Source: Candidatus Eisenbacteria bacterium (GTDB lineage Bacteria > Eisenbacteria > RBG-16-71-46). From it: a stretch of 42,783 bases of DNA. Position numbers and translations under genes: made by a program. Location: the NCBI GenBank assembly GCA_013140805.1, contig JABFRW010000006.1, positions 1 to 42,783 on the forward strand. Direction: 5' to 3'. Below are positions 35,801 to 42,783 of the stretch, piece by piece. The notes beneath the pieces were generated by a model. The model ran no database searches. It had not been told where the DNA came from and saw nothing but the letters and a program-made list of their open reading frames with translations. Numbering within the stretch: position 1 is the stretch's first letter; each line of letters starts with the position of its first letter.

Positions 35801-36256
35801 CCCGCCACGGTCGCGACCTCGACCGACAACGTCAGCTATCCGCTGACCGCGACCGGGTATCACATGGTGATGATCGAGGACGCGGGACTCAACGACACCG
35901 GCAACTACAACTTCACGCTCTCGGGCACCCTCACGAACGTGGACATCCCGGAAGGGCCGATCGCGTTGCTCGATCCGATTCGAGTCGTGATGCGCCCGCC
36001 GTTCCCGAATCCGTTCGCACGCGATGCCGCACTCACCTACTCGCTGCCCGCGCGACTGCCGGTGCGGATGCGAATCTTCGACCTGCAGGGAGCGCTGGTG
36101 CGCACGCTGGTGGACGGGATGATCGAGCCGGGCGTACGGACGGCTTCATGGGATGGCTCGAACGACCGTGGTGAACGGATGGTCTCGGGCGTCTACTTCG
36201 CCGAACTCACTGCCGGCGGCGAAACGGTGCGCCACAAGCTGGTGCGGATGCGGTAG
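32882..36256 (+). CDS. Giant secreted repeat protein with FlgD-like sorting domain
   Basis: This 1124-residue exported protein has a signal peptide (about 1-27, cleavage near AAFAAG). Nine beta-rich modules of about 111 residues follow. The first is divergent (about 29-126), modules 1-7 (127-907) are very similar, and the last (908-1020) is divergent. Each module reads like a pre-peptidase C-terminal (PPC)-type sandwich: GDLDGGAI, DVFTFSGTAGQR, TIYPPGGG, LDHQLLATGTYTA, VVEDFANDHTGTYTL. Modules alternate between two types, A (112 residues) and B (111). The C-terminal 85 residues form a FlgD-like domain beginning FPNPF (1041) with TASWDGSNDRGERMVSGVYF. I infer a surface filament or adhesin. It is transcribed alone; a hairpin follows the stop. 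The start follows GAGGA. Confidence 0.85.
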   Translation: MRFAPPLRVMLALCSLLATAAPAAFAAGPLTSGTVVSGTIAGPTFTETWTFSGSNGQRVLISAVTTSGAPNTSIVLRAPGGTVTWNSSADRLDFQLTANGTWTVEISDVGLNDAGGYSIGFVNLTIGPYTSGGDLDGGAIVSAEIKTGSNAAIGDFDVFTFSGTAGQRIAFAAVETSAASYNTVITIYPPGGGNFEASVNSNRLDHQLLATGTYTAVVEDFANDHTGTYTLSYLNVTAGPFTIAGDLDGGPIASNEIKTGTVSGVGDMDAFTFSGTSGQRVLFVGVATGGAMNSQLWLYPAGGGPPIYISTADRADVQLNATGTWTALIEDAANDQGGNYSVSFMNVSAGPFTSVGDLDGGAIVSAEIKTGNNTGIGDIDAFTFSGVAGQRIAFAAVETSAASYNTVVTIYPPGGGNFEASVNSNRLDHQLLATGTYTAVVEDFANDHTGTYTLSYLNVTAGPFTIAGDLDGGPIASNEIKTGTVSGVGDMDAFTFSGTTGQRVLFVDVATGGAMNSQLWLYPAGGGPPIYVSSADRADVQLNATGTWTALIEDAANDQGGSYSVSFMNVSAGPFTSVGDLDGGAIVSAEIKTGNNTGIGDIDAFTFSGTAGQRIAFAAVETSAASYNTVITIYPPGGGNFEASVNSNRLDHQLLATGTYTAVVEDFANDHTGTYTLSYLNVTAGPFTIAGDLDGGPIASNEIKTGTVSGVGDMDAFTFSGTSGQRVLFVGVATGGAMNSQLWLYPAGGGPPIYVSSADRADVQLNATGTWTALIEDAANDESGSYSVSLMNVSAGPHTSGGDLDGGAIVSGGTRLGNNTGVGDFDAYTFTGTLGQRVVFSAVETSAASYNTVVTIYPPGGGNFEASVNSNRLDHQLLATGTYTAVVEDFAGDHTGTYNLAFVNVTTGIFTSATDPNGGVVTSGAARSGSISPIGDLDVYSFHGTSGQTAQIGAVTTSGLLNTEIWIYPPGGGPATVATSTDNVSYPLTATGYHMVMIEDAGLNDTGNYNFTLSGTLTNVDIPEGPIALLDPIRVVMRPPFPNPFARDAALTYSLPARLPVRMRIFDLQGALVRTLVDGMIEPGVRTASWDGSNDRGERMVSGVYFAELTAGGETVRHKLVRMR
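33260..35602 (+). repeat. Three and a half tandem 669-bp units
   Basis: Within the giant repeat gene, the 669-bp A+B unit occurs at 33260-33928, 33929-34597 and 34598-35266, followed by a half unit (A-type) at 35267-35602. Unit halves are exactly 336 and 333 bases. Long stretches are base-for-base identical between copies, including synonymous sites, so the copies are recent or are kept alike by gene conversion. Differences are few and mosaic: IYISTADR in unit 1 but IYVSSADR in units 2 and 3, while FVGVATGG occurs in units 1 and 3 and FVDVATGG in unit 2. Confidence 0.92.
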
Positions 36257-36266
36257 CCGGGTCGCG

Positions 36267-36293
36267 ACCGCCGTGCCGCTCGGACGCGGCGGT
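36267..36293. terminator. Hairpin between convergent genes
   Basis: ACCGCCG (36267-36273) pairs with CGGCGGT (36287-36293) around a 13-base loop that can itself form a CCG/CGG inner stem. It lies between the stop of the repeat-protein gene (36256) and the stop of the reverse hydrolase gene (36305). With no T-run, it is a possible shared terminator only. Confidence 0.4.
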
Positions 36294-36304
36294 AGCGCCG
36301 TACC

Positions 36305-37279
36305 TCAGCGCGGCAGCGGCGCGCCGCGAATCGCGGCCAGCAGCACCGGGTAGACGCGAGCCACACGTGCTCCGACCTGCGCCGGGTCGATCATGTCGTG
36401 CACGATCGAGTCACCGGCGGCGAACTGGTACTCGTTCACGGTCGCGCCCGCATTGCGCCAGTGACGCGCGAGCGTCGCGGCGCGCACATTGTCGACCGCG
36501 CGGTCGTCGGCGGTGGTGAAGATCCACAGGCTGCGCGCGCGCGGTGCGCCACGGGTGGCGTCCACCATGACCTGCCCGCCGAATCGGTAGCCCTCGCCCA
36601 TCGCCCGGGTCGAGAATCGCGGGTAGCACTGGCGTGGTCCTTCGAGCCGTTCCTCCTTCGCATCGTCCCACCACACGAACACGTTCGGCAGTCGCAGCGA
36701 GAGTCGCGTCGCGAGCGGCGCGAGCCAGGCAGGTCGCCAGGGTGGCGCGAAGGCCGGAGCGATCACGATCGCGCGGTCGACGTCGGCCAGATTGTCGGCC
36801 GCCCACGCGGTCGCGACACCGGTCAGCGAGAGACCCACGACCACCACGGTGTCGCCGAAGCCCCGCGCCACACCGACGCACTCGGCGACCAGCCCCGCGA
36901 CCTCCTCGGCTCGAAGCGAGGCCAGCTCGACGGTCATTCGATCGGCGAGCCCGTGACGCGGCAGCCGCGGCACCAGCACGTTGTCTCCTGTCGCGTGCAG
37001 CGATTCGGCGAGCGCCGCGAACTGAAGCGGGCAGTTCGTGATGCCGTGCAGCAGCAACACCGCGCGGGGCGCGCGAGCACCCTGCAACAGCGCGCGGCTC
37101 TCGCAGCCGGGCGTGAGCGCAAGCGCGTCGGCGGCGCGCAGTCCTTGCCACCGCGCGAACGCTTCCTCGTAGGAAGACGCGTCGCGCGCAGCGGCCTGCT
37201 GAACCGCGGGCGGAGGCATCAACAACCAGACCGTCGCGACCGTCACGAGCAGCAGCACTGCAATCAGGGGGCGGCGCAT
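36305..37279 (-). CDS. Membrane-anchored or exported alpha/beta hydrolase
   Basis: This 324-residue protein has an N-terminal hydrophobic signal or anchor (about 4-24, LIAVLLLVTVATVWLLMPPP) and an alpha/beta-hydrolase domain. The oxyanion segment is LLLHGITNCPLQF, the nucleophile elbow GLSLTG has S151, and an Asp (TTADDRAVD) and a His (DSIVHDM) near the C-terminus could complete the triad. This resembles carboxylesterase/lysophospholipase-type hydrolases; the substrate is unknown. I chose ATG at 37279, giving a compact signal; a GTG at 37300 would add seven residues. It is encoded between two giant exoprotein genes on the opposite strand. Confidence 0.8.
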   Translation of the reverse strand: MRRPLIAVLLLVTVATVWLLMPPPAVQQAAARDASSYEEAFARWQGLRAADALALTPGCESRALLQGARAPRAVLLLHGITNCPLQFAALAESLHATGDNVLVPRLPRHGLADRMTVELASLRAEEVAGLVAECVGVARGFGDTVVVVGLSLTGVATAWAADNLADVDRAIVIAPAFAPPWRPAWLAPLATRLSLRLPNVFVWWDDAKEERLEGPRQCYPRFSTRAMGEGYRFGGQVMVDATRGAPRARSLWIFTTADDRAVDNVRAATLARHWRNAGATVNEYQFAAGDSIVHDMIDPAQVGARVARVYPVLLAAIRGAPLPR

Positions 37280-37329
37280 GGGCGCGAGTCTAGCAGTCAC
37301 GGCACCCGCGACGACCCCGCAACCCGAGG

Positions 37330-38259
37330 TCAGCGAAGGATCGCGGCCACGCGACGATCGAGTTCCTGTTCGGTGAGGCGCGTCGGCAGGTAGTCACGGA
37401 CCACACCGCGCCGATCCACGAAAATGAAGGTCGGCGTGCTCGAGCCACCGTAGCGCTGCATCGAGGCGGTGCTGAACACGTTCGGGATCGGACCGATGTC
37501 GCGGTAGACGTCGTTCCACACGCTGTCGGCCCGCGCCTTTTCGACACTCGCTTCCTCGCCACCGTAGTAGCGCGTCAACGCCACCACCTGAAGCCCTGCG
37601 GGTTCGTAGCGCCGTTTGACCGCCGCCAGTGCCGCCGCCTGAGCCTTGCAGTCTCCGCACGATTCCGACCACACGAACAGCAGCACCGGCCGCCCCTCGA
37701 GCGCCGCGAGCGACGTCGACGCGGCTCCGAGCCGATCCTCGACCGCGAGCTCGGGCGCCGCCTGACCCTCGAGCGTCAACAGGTTGAGACGCTTGTAGAT
37801 GCGCGATCGGAATCCGATCGGCTTCGAGTAACGCGCGAGCTGACCCTCGAGGTACCGGGCCGCATTGCGCGTTCCCTTCGAGTGCTGCCGCAGTTGAGCT
37901 TCGACCTCGATCGAGGCACCGAGTGCGGTGACGAGGCTGCTCTCGGTTTCGAGATCTGCCCCGGCTGCGATTCGCGTCTCGCAGGTCCGACAGGTGGTGT
38001 CCGCGTAACGTTTAGCCTTCTCGCGTTCGCCGAGCAGCAGCGCGCCACGCGCCAGCCATCCAAGGCCCTCGACCCATTGCGCGTCGCGGCCATTGTTGCG
38101 CTCGTAGACTTCGAGAATCGACTCGGCGCTCAACAGGTCGGCGGCCGAGATCTTGTTGCGGATCGCGCCGACGGGCGAGCGAGGCAGCTCTGCCGCTCGA
38201 ACCGGTGTGGAGAAGGCGAATGCCACAGCGACGATCAACCAGGAGCAGGCCAGCTTCAT
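37330..38259 (-). CDS. Exported TlpA-like thioredoxin-fold protein
   Basis: This 309-residue periplasmic protein has a signal peptide (about 1-22, cleavage near VRAAE), a helical N-terminal region of about 150 residues, and a C-terminal TlpA/AhpC-type thioredoxin domain. That domain carries the redox motif C201-G-D-C204 (WSESCGDCKAQ), the cis-proline loop GGSSTPTFIFVD and a typical end LTEQELDRRVAAIL. A second CxxC (TTCRTCETR, near residue 90) lies in the helical region, so it may hold two redox pairs or a metal. The start follows GGAGGAC. The role is probably thiol-disulfide exchange on exported proteins or cytochromes; the exact partner is unknown. Confidence 0.82.
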   Translation of the reverse strand: MKLACSWLIVAVAFAFSTPVRAAELPRSPVGAIRNKISAADLLSAESILEVYERNNGRDAQWVEGLGWLARGALLLGEREKAKRYADTTCRTCETRIAAGADLETESSLVTALGASIEVEAQLRQHSKGTRNAARYLEGQLARYSKPIGFRSRIYKRLNLLTLEGQAAPELAVEDRLGAASTSLAALEGRPVLLFVWSESCGDCKAQAAALAAVKRRYEPAGLQVVALTRYYGGEEASVEKARADSVWNDVYRDIGPIPNVFSTASMQRYGGSSTPTFIFVDRRGVVRDYLPTRLTEQELDRRVAAILR

Positions 38260-38379
38260 GTGTCCTCCGTGGGGATGGAGAGCGGGAATCGAGCCGACGA
38301 CCCGGCCCGACCGCGTGCGGTGGCGCACGACCGGTTCAGCGTGGCGGCACTCCCTAGGTCGGAGCAGCGCAAGAAAGGG

Positions 38380-38407
38380 TTGGAGATTCGCGCAACCTGG
38401 CTAGAAT
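38380..38407 (+). promoter_or_regulatory. Probable promoter of the Calx-beta exoprotein gene
   Basis: A -35-like TTGGAG (38380-38385) and a -10 TAGAAT (38402-38407) are 16 bases apart. A transcript starting near 38414 would have a leader of about 55 bases. It lies between this gene and the divergent TlpA-like gene. Confidence 0.55.
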
Positions 38408-38468
38408 CATCCGTCCTCTCGGCCCAGCCCGATACCCCGAGCCTCCCACTCCAGTCGCGGAGTCCCCC

Positions 38469-41400
38469 ATGAACGCACCTCGGCGTCCACTGTTGATCAT
38501 GCTGCTCGTGCTCGCGTCACCGGTGCTCGCGGTTCGATTTGCCGACGCCGCGGAGCGCGAGCTTCCGGTCGCCTCCGCCACCAGCACCGGTGCCGTTGGG
38601 GTCGGCCAGTCGGTCGCGCAGATCATGCGGGCGCAGGCGGCCGTCGATGCGAGCGGACGCGCGCCCAAGGACATGGAGGGCGAAGTCGAGCAGCCGGACC
38701 GCTCGAACCTGCCGCAGAACCCCGCCTCGCCCGCGAGCCCCGCGGGTTCAGGACTGCCCTCGAACGGCAAGACCGACGCGAATCGCAATGGCCTGCTCAG
38801 CCCTCAGACGTTGGGAACCAACTTTACGGCCGCGACGCTCCAGGGGGTGAATCCCACCCTGTCGTTCCCGCCTGACGTGATGGGCGCGGTCGGGCCGAGT
38901 CAGTTCGTGACGTTCGTCAACGGTCGTCTCGTGACGTTCAACAAGTCGACCGGAGTCGCCGATGGCGTGCTCAACACGGATACCGACGTGTTCTTCAGTT
39001 CGGTGCTGGCCGGCTCGTCGACGAGCGATCCGCGCATTCGCTACGACCGGCTGAGCGCGCGCTGGATCCTCGTGATCATCTCGGTGAGCGTTCCGAATCG
39101 CATCCTGATCGCGGTCAGCGACGCGGCGAGCGCCGGCGTGATCACCCCGAGTACCGTCTTCACGCGCTTCTTCATCCCGATCGCTTCGACGCCGCCGACC
39201 ATCTCGAACACCTGCCTGGCGGACTACCCGACGCTCGGCGTGGACGCCGGCGCGCTGTACATCGGGACCAACAACTTCTGCGGCGCCTCGCTGACCTTCA
39301 ACAGCACCGACGGCTACGTCGTGCGCAAGAGTTCGGTGCTCGGCGCGGGTCCAATCGTGGTGACGGCGTTCCGAGGCCTGGTCGCGACCGCAGGTTCGAG
39401 CGGCCCCTACACGCCGCAGGGCGTCGACAACCTGGACCCCGCCGCAACCGAGGGCTACTTCATCGGAGTGGACAACCTGACGTTCGGCACGCTCATGTTC
39501 CGACGGGTCTCGAATCCCGCGGGCACACCCACGATCTCCGGCAACCTCTCGATCACGGTGCCGACCACGCGCTCGCCGATCCTGGTGCCGCACCTCGGCA
39601 ACAGCGGCGGCAACCCCGGGCGTCTCGATGCGCTCGACGATCGCCTGTTCGCGGCCCATCTGCGCAATGGCCGGCTGTGGACCGCGCACAACTTCGGAGT
39701 GACGAACACCGGAGCGACTTCCGGGACCGCGACGCGCAACGCCTCGCGCTGGTACGAACTCAATGTCCCGGTCGGCTCCGGCACGCCGACGCTGGTCCAG
39801 TCCGGCACCGTCTTCACCGCCTCCGGTTCGAATTCCACCGACCAGCGCCACTACTGGATCCCCTCGATCATGGTCTCGGGTCAGGGCCACGCGGCGATGG
39901 GCTTCAGCGTGGCGGGCACCAACGAGCGCGCGAACGCCGCGACGGTCGGGCGCCTCGCCGGCGATGCGCCGGGCACCATGCAGACACCGGTGCTGTTCAC
40001 GAGCAGCACCACGCCCTACAACCCGCCGAGCGATCCCGGCGGTTCCGGCGGACGACGCTGGGGCGACTACTCGTACACCAGCCTCGATCCGCTCGACGAC
40101 CAGACGATGTGGACCACGCAGGAGTTCTGCGACGCGAGCAACTCCTACGGGGTGCGCGTGGTGAAGCTCATCGCGCCGCCGCCCGCGACGCCCAGTACGA
40201 TCGCCAACGTCACCGAAGGCCAGAACCCGGCGAACGTGACGCTCACCGGCGCGTCGATCGCGGGCTCGGGCTTCTGGGATCCGGGCACGAATCTGCCGGG
40301 GGTTCCGCCTTACGCACACGTGGCGGCGAGCGTCGTGAACGGCGGCGCCACCGGCACCCCGCCGACCGTGGTCTCGGCCGTCTACGTGAATCCGACCACG
40401 CTTCAATTGACGCTCGACGCCTCGAGCGCGACCGCGAACCTGCCCGGCGAGAAGTACACGGTGCAGGTCACGAACCCCGACGGGCAGAGCACTTCCGCCG
40501 CGGTGCTGACGGTGGTGGACGGAACGCCGGTGGCCACCCTCGGCAGCGGAGTGACCCTCGACGAAGGCAACGCGGGCTCCACCCCTCTCGAGTTCACGGT
40601 CAACCTCTCGAGCCCGGCCGTCGCTTCGGTGGTGGTGCGCTATCAGACTTCGGACGGGACCGCGACCGTGAGCGACAACGATTACGTCGCCGTCACCGAC
40701 TCGATTACGATTCTGCCCGGCAACTCGAGCGGCCCGATCACTCTGAACGCGAACGGGGACACGCGGTTCGAAAACGGGGAGACCTTCGTGCTCACGCTCA
40801 CCTCGGCCACCCACGCGACGCTCGGCGCGACGGTCGCGGCAGCCGGCAGTCTCACCAACGACGACGCGCCACCGAGCCTCACGATCGACGACCTCGTACA
40901 GGCCGAGGGCGACGCCGACAGTGCTGCGTTCACGTTCACGCTCTCGCTCTCGACCGCGAGTGGGCTGCCGGTGTCCGCGGACTTCGCAACCGCCGACAGC
41001 ACCGCGACGACCCTCGATAGCGACTATCGAGCGACCAGCGGCAGCGTGAATTTCGCGGCGGACCAGCTCACGCAGAGCATCACCGTCTTCGCTTTTGGGG
41101 ATACGGTCCCCGAGGCGGACGAGGTGTTCAACGTCGTGCTCTCGAACCCTGCCGGGGCGTTGATGGCCGATTCGGTCGGACGTGGCGTGCTCGAGAACGA
41201 CGACGAGGCGCCCGCGCTCTCGATCGGCGACGTCATTGCGGTCGAGACCCAGTCGGGCTCGACCACGTTCGAGTTTCCGGTCACGCTGTCCTACGCCAGC
41301 GGACTTCCGGTCACGGTCGCCTACCAGACCTCCGACGGCAGCGCGACGATCGCGGACGGGGATTACGATGCCGTCTCGGACGTGCTCGTGATCCCGGCCC

Positions 41401-42167
41401 TGGCGCTCTCTGGTTCGATCAGCGTGACGATTCACGGCGACGCGTGCGGCGAGAGCGACGAGACCTTCGCGGTGACACTTGCCTCGCCGACCGCGGCGAC
41501 TCTCGCGGACGCGGTCGCCAGCGGCACGCTGCAGAACGACGACGACGCGATCGCGCCGAGCGTCGCCGTCACCGCCCCCAATGGCGCGGAGGTGCTGAGC
41601 GTCGGAACCTCGAGCGAGATCACCTGGAACGCCGCCGATGACGTCGCCGTGAGCTCCGTGGACGTGCTGCTCTCACGCGACGGCGGGACGAGCTATCCCG
41701 AAGCCCTCGCGACCGGAATCGCCAACACCGGTTCCTTCGCATGGAACGTCTCGCCTCCCACGGTCGCGGCCGGCGCGGCGTTCGTGCGAGTGGTCGCGCA
41801 CGACGCCGGCTGCAACGTGACTGTGGATTCGAGTGATGCGGGATTTGAGATCGTTGACGGCGTCACCGCGGTGACGCCGGTCGCGACCGTGACGGAGTTC
41901 GCGCTCGGCGCGGTGCATCCGAATCCGAGCCATGGCACCGCACGGGTCGACTACGAGCTGCCGCGCGAAGCCCACGTGCGCATGAGCGTCTTCGACATCC
42001 GGGGGCGCGAGGTGGCGAGGCTGGTCGACGGCAGGGCGGGTGCGGGGCGGCATCAGACGTCGTGGGACGGCAACTCCGGCGGCCGCCCTGCCGGTTCAGG
42101 CGTTTACTTCATGCGCTTTCGAGCCGGCGACCGCAACTTCCAGCGCCGCTTCGTACTCGCGCGGTGA
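38469..42167 (+). CDS. Giant secreted protein with propeller, TIG-like and Calx-beta domains and FlgD-like tail
   Basis: This 1232-residue exported protein has a signal peptide (about 1-28) and an N-terminal domain of about 450 residues of the kind opening PPDVMGAVGPSQFVTFVN and DPRIRYDRLSARWILV, probably a sialidase-like beta-propeller. A TIG/IPT-like region follows (about 575-685), then three Calx-beta calcium-binding domains (about 685-795, 800-905 and 910-1020), each with the pattern YQTSDGTA...DNDYVAV...GD...E-x-x-E-x-F. Next is an Ig-like module (about 1030-1125, SVDVLLSRDGGTSYPEAL). The C-terminal FlgD-like sorting domain has HPNPSHGT and SWDGNSGGRPAGSGVYF. This is likely a calcium-stabilised surface or released protein; an enzymatic role for the propeller is unproven. 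The stop overlaps the phosphatase start. Confidence 0.85.
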   Translation: MNAPRRPLLIMLLVLASPVLAVRFADAAERELPVASATSTGAVGVGQSVAQIMRAQAAVDASGRAPKDMEGEVEQPDRSNLPQNPASPASPAGSGLPSNGKTDANRNGLLSPQTLGTNFTAATLQGVNPTLSFPPDVMGAVGPSQFVTFVNGRLVTFNKSTGVADGVLNTDTDVFFSSVLAGSSTSDPRIRYDRLSARWILVIISVSVPNRILIAVSDAASAGVITPSTVFTRFFIPIASTPPTISNTCLADYPTLGVDAGALYIGTNNFCGASLTFNSTDGYVVRKSSVLGAGPIVVTAFRGLVATAGSSGPYTPQGVDNLDPAATEGYFIGVDNLTFGTLMFRRVSNPAGTPTISGNLSITVPTTRSPILVPHLGNSGGNPGRLDALDDRLFAAHLRNGRLWTAHNFGVTNTGATSGTATRNASRWYELNVPVGSGTPTLVQSGTVFTASGSNSTDQRHYWIPSIMVSGQGHAAMGFSVAGTNERANAATVGRLAGDAPGTMQTPVLFTSSTTPYNPPSDPGGSGGRRWGDYSYTSLDPLDDQTMWTTQEFCDASNSYGVRVVKLIAPPPATPSTIANVTEGQNPANVTLTGASIAGSGFWDPGTNLPGVPPYAHVAASVVNGGATGTPPTVVSAVYVNPTTLQLTLDASSATANLPGEKYTVQVTNPDGQSTSAAVLTVVDGTPVATLGSGVTLDEGNAGSTPLEFTVNLSSPAVASVVVRYQTSDGTATVSDNDYVAVTDSITILPGNSSGPITLNANGDTRFENGETFVLTLTSATHATLGATVAAAGSLTNDDAPPSLTIDDLVQAEGDADSAAFTFTLSLSTASGLPVSADFATADSTATTLDSDYRATSGSVNFAADQLTQSITVFAFGDTVPEADEVFNVVLSNPAGALMADSVGRGVLENDDEAPALSIGDVIAVETQSGSTTFEFPVTLSYASGLPVTVAYQTSDGSATIADGDYDAVSDVLVIPALALSGSISVTIHGDACGESDETFAVTLASPTAATLADAVASGTLQNDDDAIAPSVAVTAPNGAEVLSVGTSSEITWNAADDVAVSSVDVLLSRDGGTSYPEALATGIANTGSFAWNVSPPTVAAGAAFVRVVAHDAGCNVTVDSSDAGFEIVDGVTAVTPVATVTEFALGAVHPNPSHGTARVDYELPREAHVRMSVFDIRGREVARLVDGRAGAGRHQTSWDGNSGGRPAGSGVYFMRFRAGDRNFQRRFVLAR

Positions 42168-42783
42168 AATTTCGCGGACGGCGGACGCGGCCAGCGGTGC
42201 TTCCGGTGCTCATGACGAGTTGCCTGCTGATGCTCGGACTGGTGACTCTGGCGAGGGCGATCGAGCCGGGTGAGCACCGCGCGACTGCTCGCAACGTGAT
42301 CTTCATGATCGGTGACGGCTGCGGCCCCGCCTACGTCGAGCTGGGTCGCGGGGTGAAGGGTGCTCCGCTCTCGCTCGATCCCTACCTGGTCGGCGCGTCC
42401 CAGACCGCGGCCAGCGATTCACGCGTGACCGATTCCGCAGCGTCTGCGACGGCGCTCGCATGCGGCGTGCAGACCCGCAACGAAGCGATCGGAGTCGATA
42501 CGCGCGGTCGAGCCCATCGCACCCTGCTCGAGGCCGCCGAGTCGTGCGGGCGGTCGACCGGGCTCGTGGCCACGTCCCGCATCACGCACGCGACGCCGGC
42601 TGCATTCGCCGCGCATGTGCCGCATCGCGACGACGAGGACGCGATCGCGGCCCAGGAAGTCGAACAGAACATCGAACTGCTGCTCGGCGCCGGCGCCCGC
42701 CACTTCATTCCGGTCGCGAGCGGCGGACACCGCACCGACTCGCGCAATCTTCTGGACGAGCAGCGGCGGTCGCGGCGTCACGG
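42164..42783 (+). CDS. Alkaline phosphatase (PhoA family), truncated by window end
   Basis: A frame open to the right edge starts at GTG 42164 inside the preceding stop (GTGA). About 206 residues are visible. A signal segment (about 13-32, VLMTSCLLMLGLVTLARA) is followed by the metal-binding opening NVIFMIGDGCGPAYVEL and the catalytic segment VTDSAASATALACGVQTRNE, in which the serine after the first Asp is the phosphorylated nucleophile. The next part, IGVDTRGRAHRTLLEAAE and TSRITHATPAAFAAHV, matches PhoA-type enzymes including the Thr/His metal-site loop. It probably releases phosphate from monoesters outside the cytoplasm. The rest, including later metal ligands, is outside the window. Confidence 0.88.
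   Translation, partial: MKFRGRRTRPAVLPVLMTSCLLMLGLVTLARAIEPGEHRATARNVIFMIGDGCGPAYVELGRGVKGAPLSLDPYLVGASQTAASDSRVTDSAASATALACGVQTRNEAIGVDTRGRAHRTLLEAAESCGRSTGLVATSRITHATPAAFAAHVPHRDDEDAIAAQEVEQNIELLLGAGARHFIPVASGGHRTDSRNLLDEQRRSRRH

Noticed and set aside
32876-35863. A 995-codon repetitive open frame on the reverse strand
   Set aside because: It arises from the tandem repeats of the forward giant exoprotein gene. It has no signal peptide or ribosome site and its product is low-complexity Arg/Asp/Gly.
38748-41435. An 895-codon open frame on the reverse strand
   Set aside because: It lies opposite the Calx-beta exoprotein gene, which has clear domains from signal peptide to sorting tail; the reverse frame has none.

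Overview
The window is one stretch of a very GC-rich bacterial chromosome (strong G/C third-position bias throughout). It is almost wholly coding on both strands, with many 1-4 base ATGA/GTGA/TAATG overlaps. Several features point to a Gram-negative member of the FCB superphylum, probably an uncultured lineage such as Candidatus Eisenbacteria. These are secreted proteins with C-terminal FlgD-like sorting domains (PNP...W-D-G-x-N...G-V-Y), a PorV-like outer-membrane barrel, paired FN3 proteins, a dockerin-bearing exoprotein, a PilQ secretin and a heptosyltransferase-type GT9 enzyme. The phylum is my inference; no rRNA or tRNA gene is visible.

Layout. 1-2471 (+): the tail of an unknown gene, then E2 and E1-alpha of a 2-oxoacid dehydrogenase complex. 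2485-8214 (-): a GT9 glycosyltransferase, a secreted beta-propeller protein, a PorV-like barrel fused to LysM, and two FN3 exoproteins. 8215-8841: a divergent non-coding region with a strong sigma70-type promoter. 8842-19784 (+): a 12-gene type IV pilus operon (PilT-like, PilB, PilC, PilA, three minor pilins, PilM, PilN, PilO, PilP, PilQ). A short reverse membrane-protein gene follows, then the prepilin peptidase and a coupled FAD oxidoreductase (20235-22270).

22380-29886: a dockerin-type exoprotein (+), a DUF3142/TPR protein pair (-), an M13 metallopeptidase (+), and a cysteine synthase plus thiosulfate sulfurtransferase operon (-). 30022-30245: a structured intergenic element ending in a strong terminator. 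30246-32580 (-): an RhlE-type RNA helicase and a YebC-family protein. 32882-42783: two giant secreted proteins with FlgD-like C-termini (one built of nearly identical 669-bp tandem units, one with Calx-beta domains), separated by a lipase-like hydrolase and a TlpA-like protein on the reverse strand. An alkaline phosphatase cut by the window end closes the region.

Functionally the window is dominated by the cell surface: pilus assembly, outer-membrane export and large adhesin-like or structural exoproteins. The most noteworthy points are the PorV-LysM fusion next to a sorting-domain protein, the PilT-like ATPase that lacks the conserved His-box histidine, the recently expanded mosaic repeats, and a symmetric CACGTG-flanked hairpin element downstream of the helicase gene.
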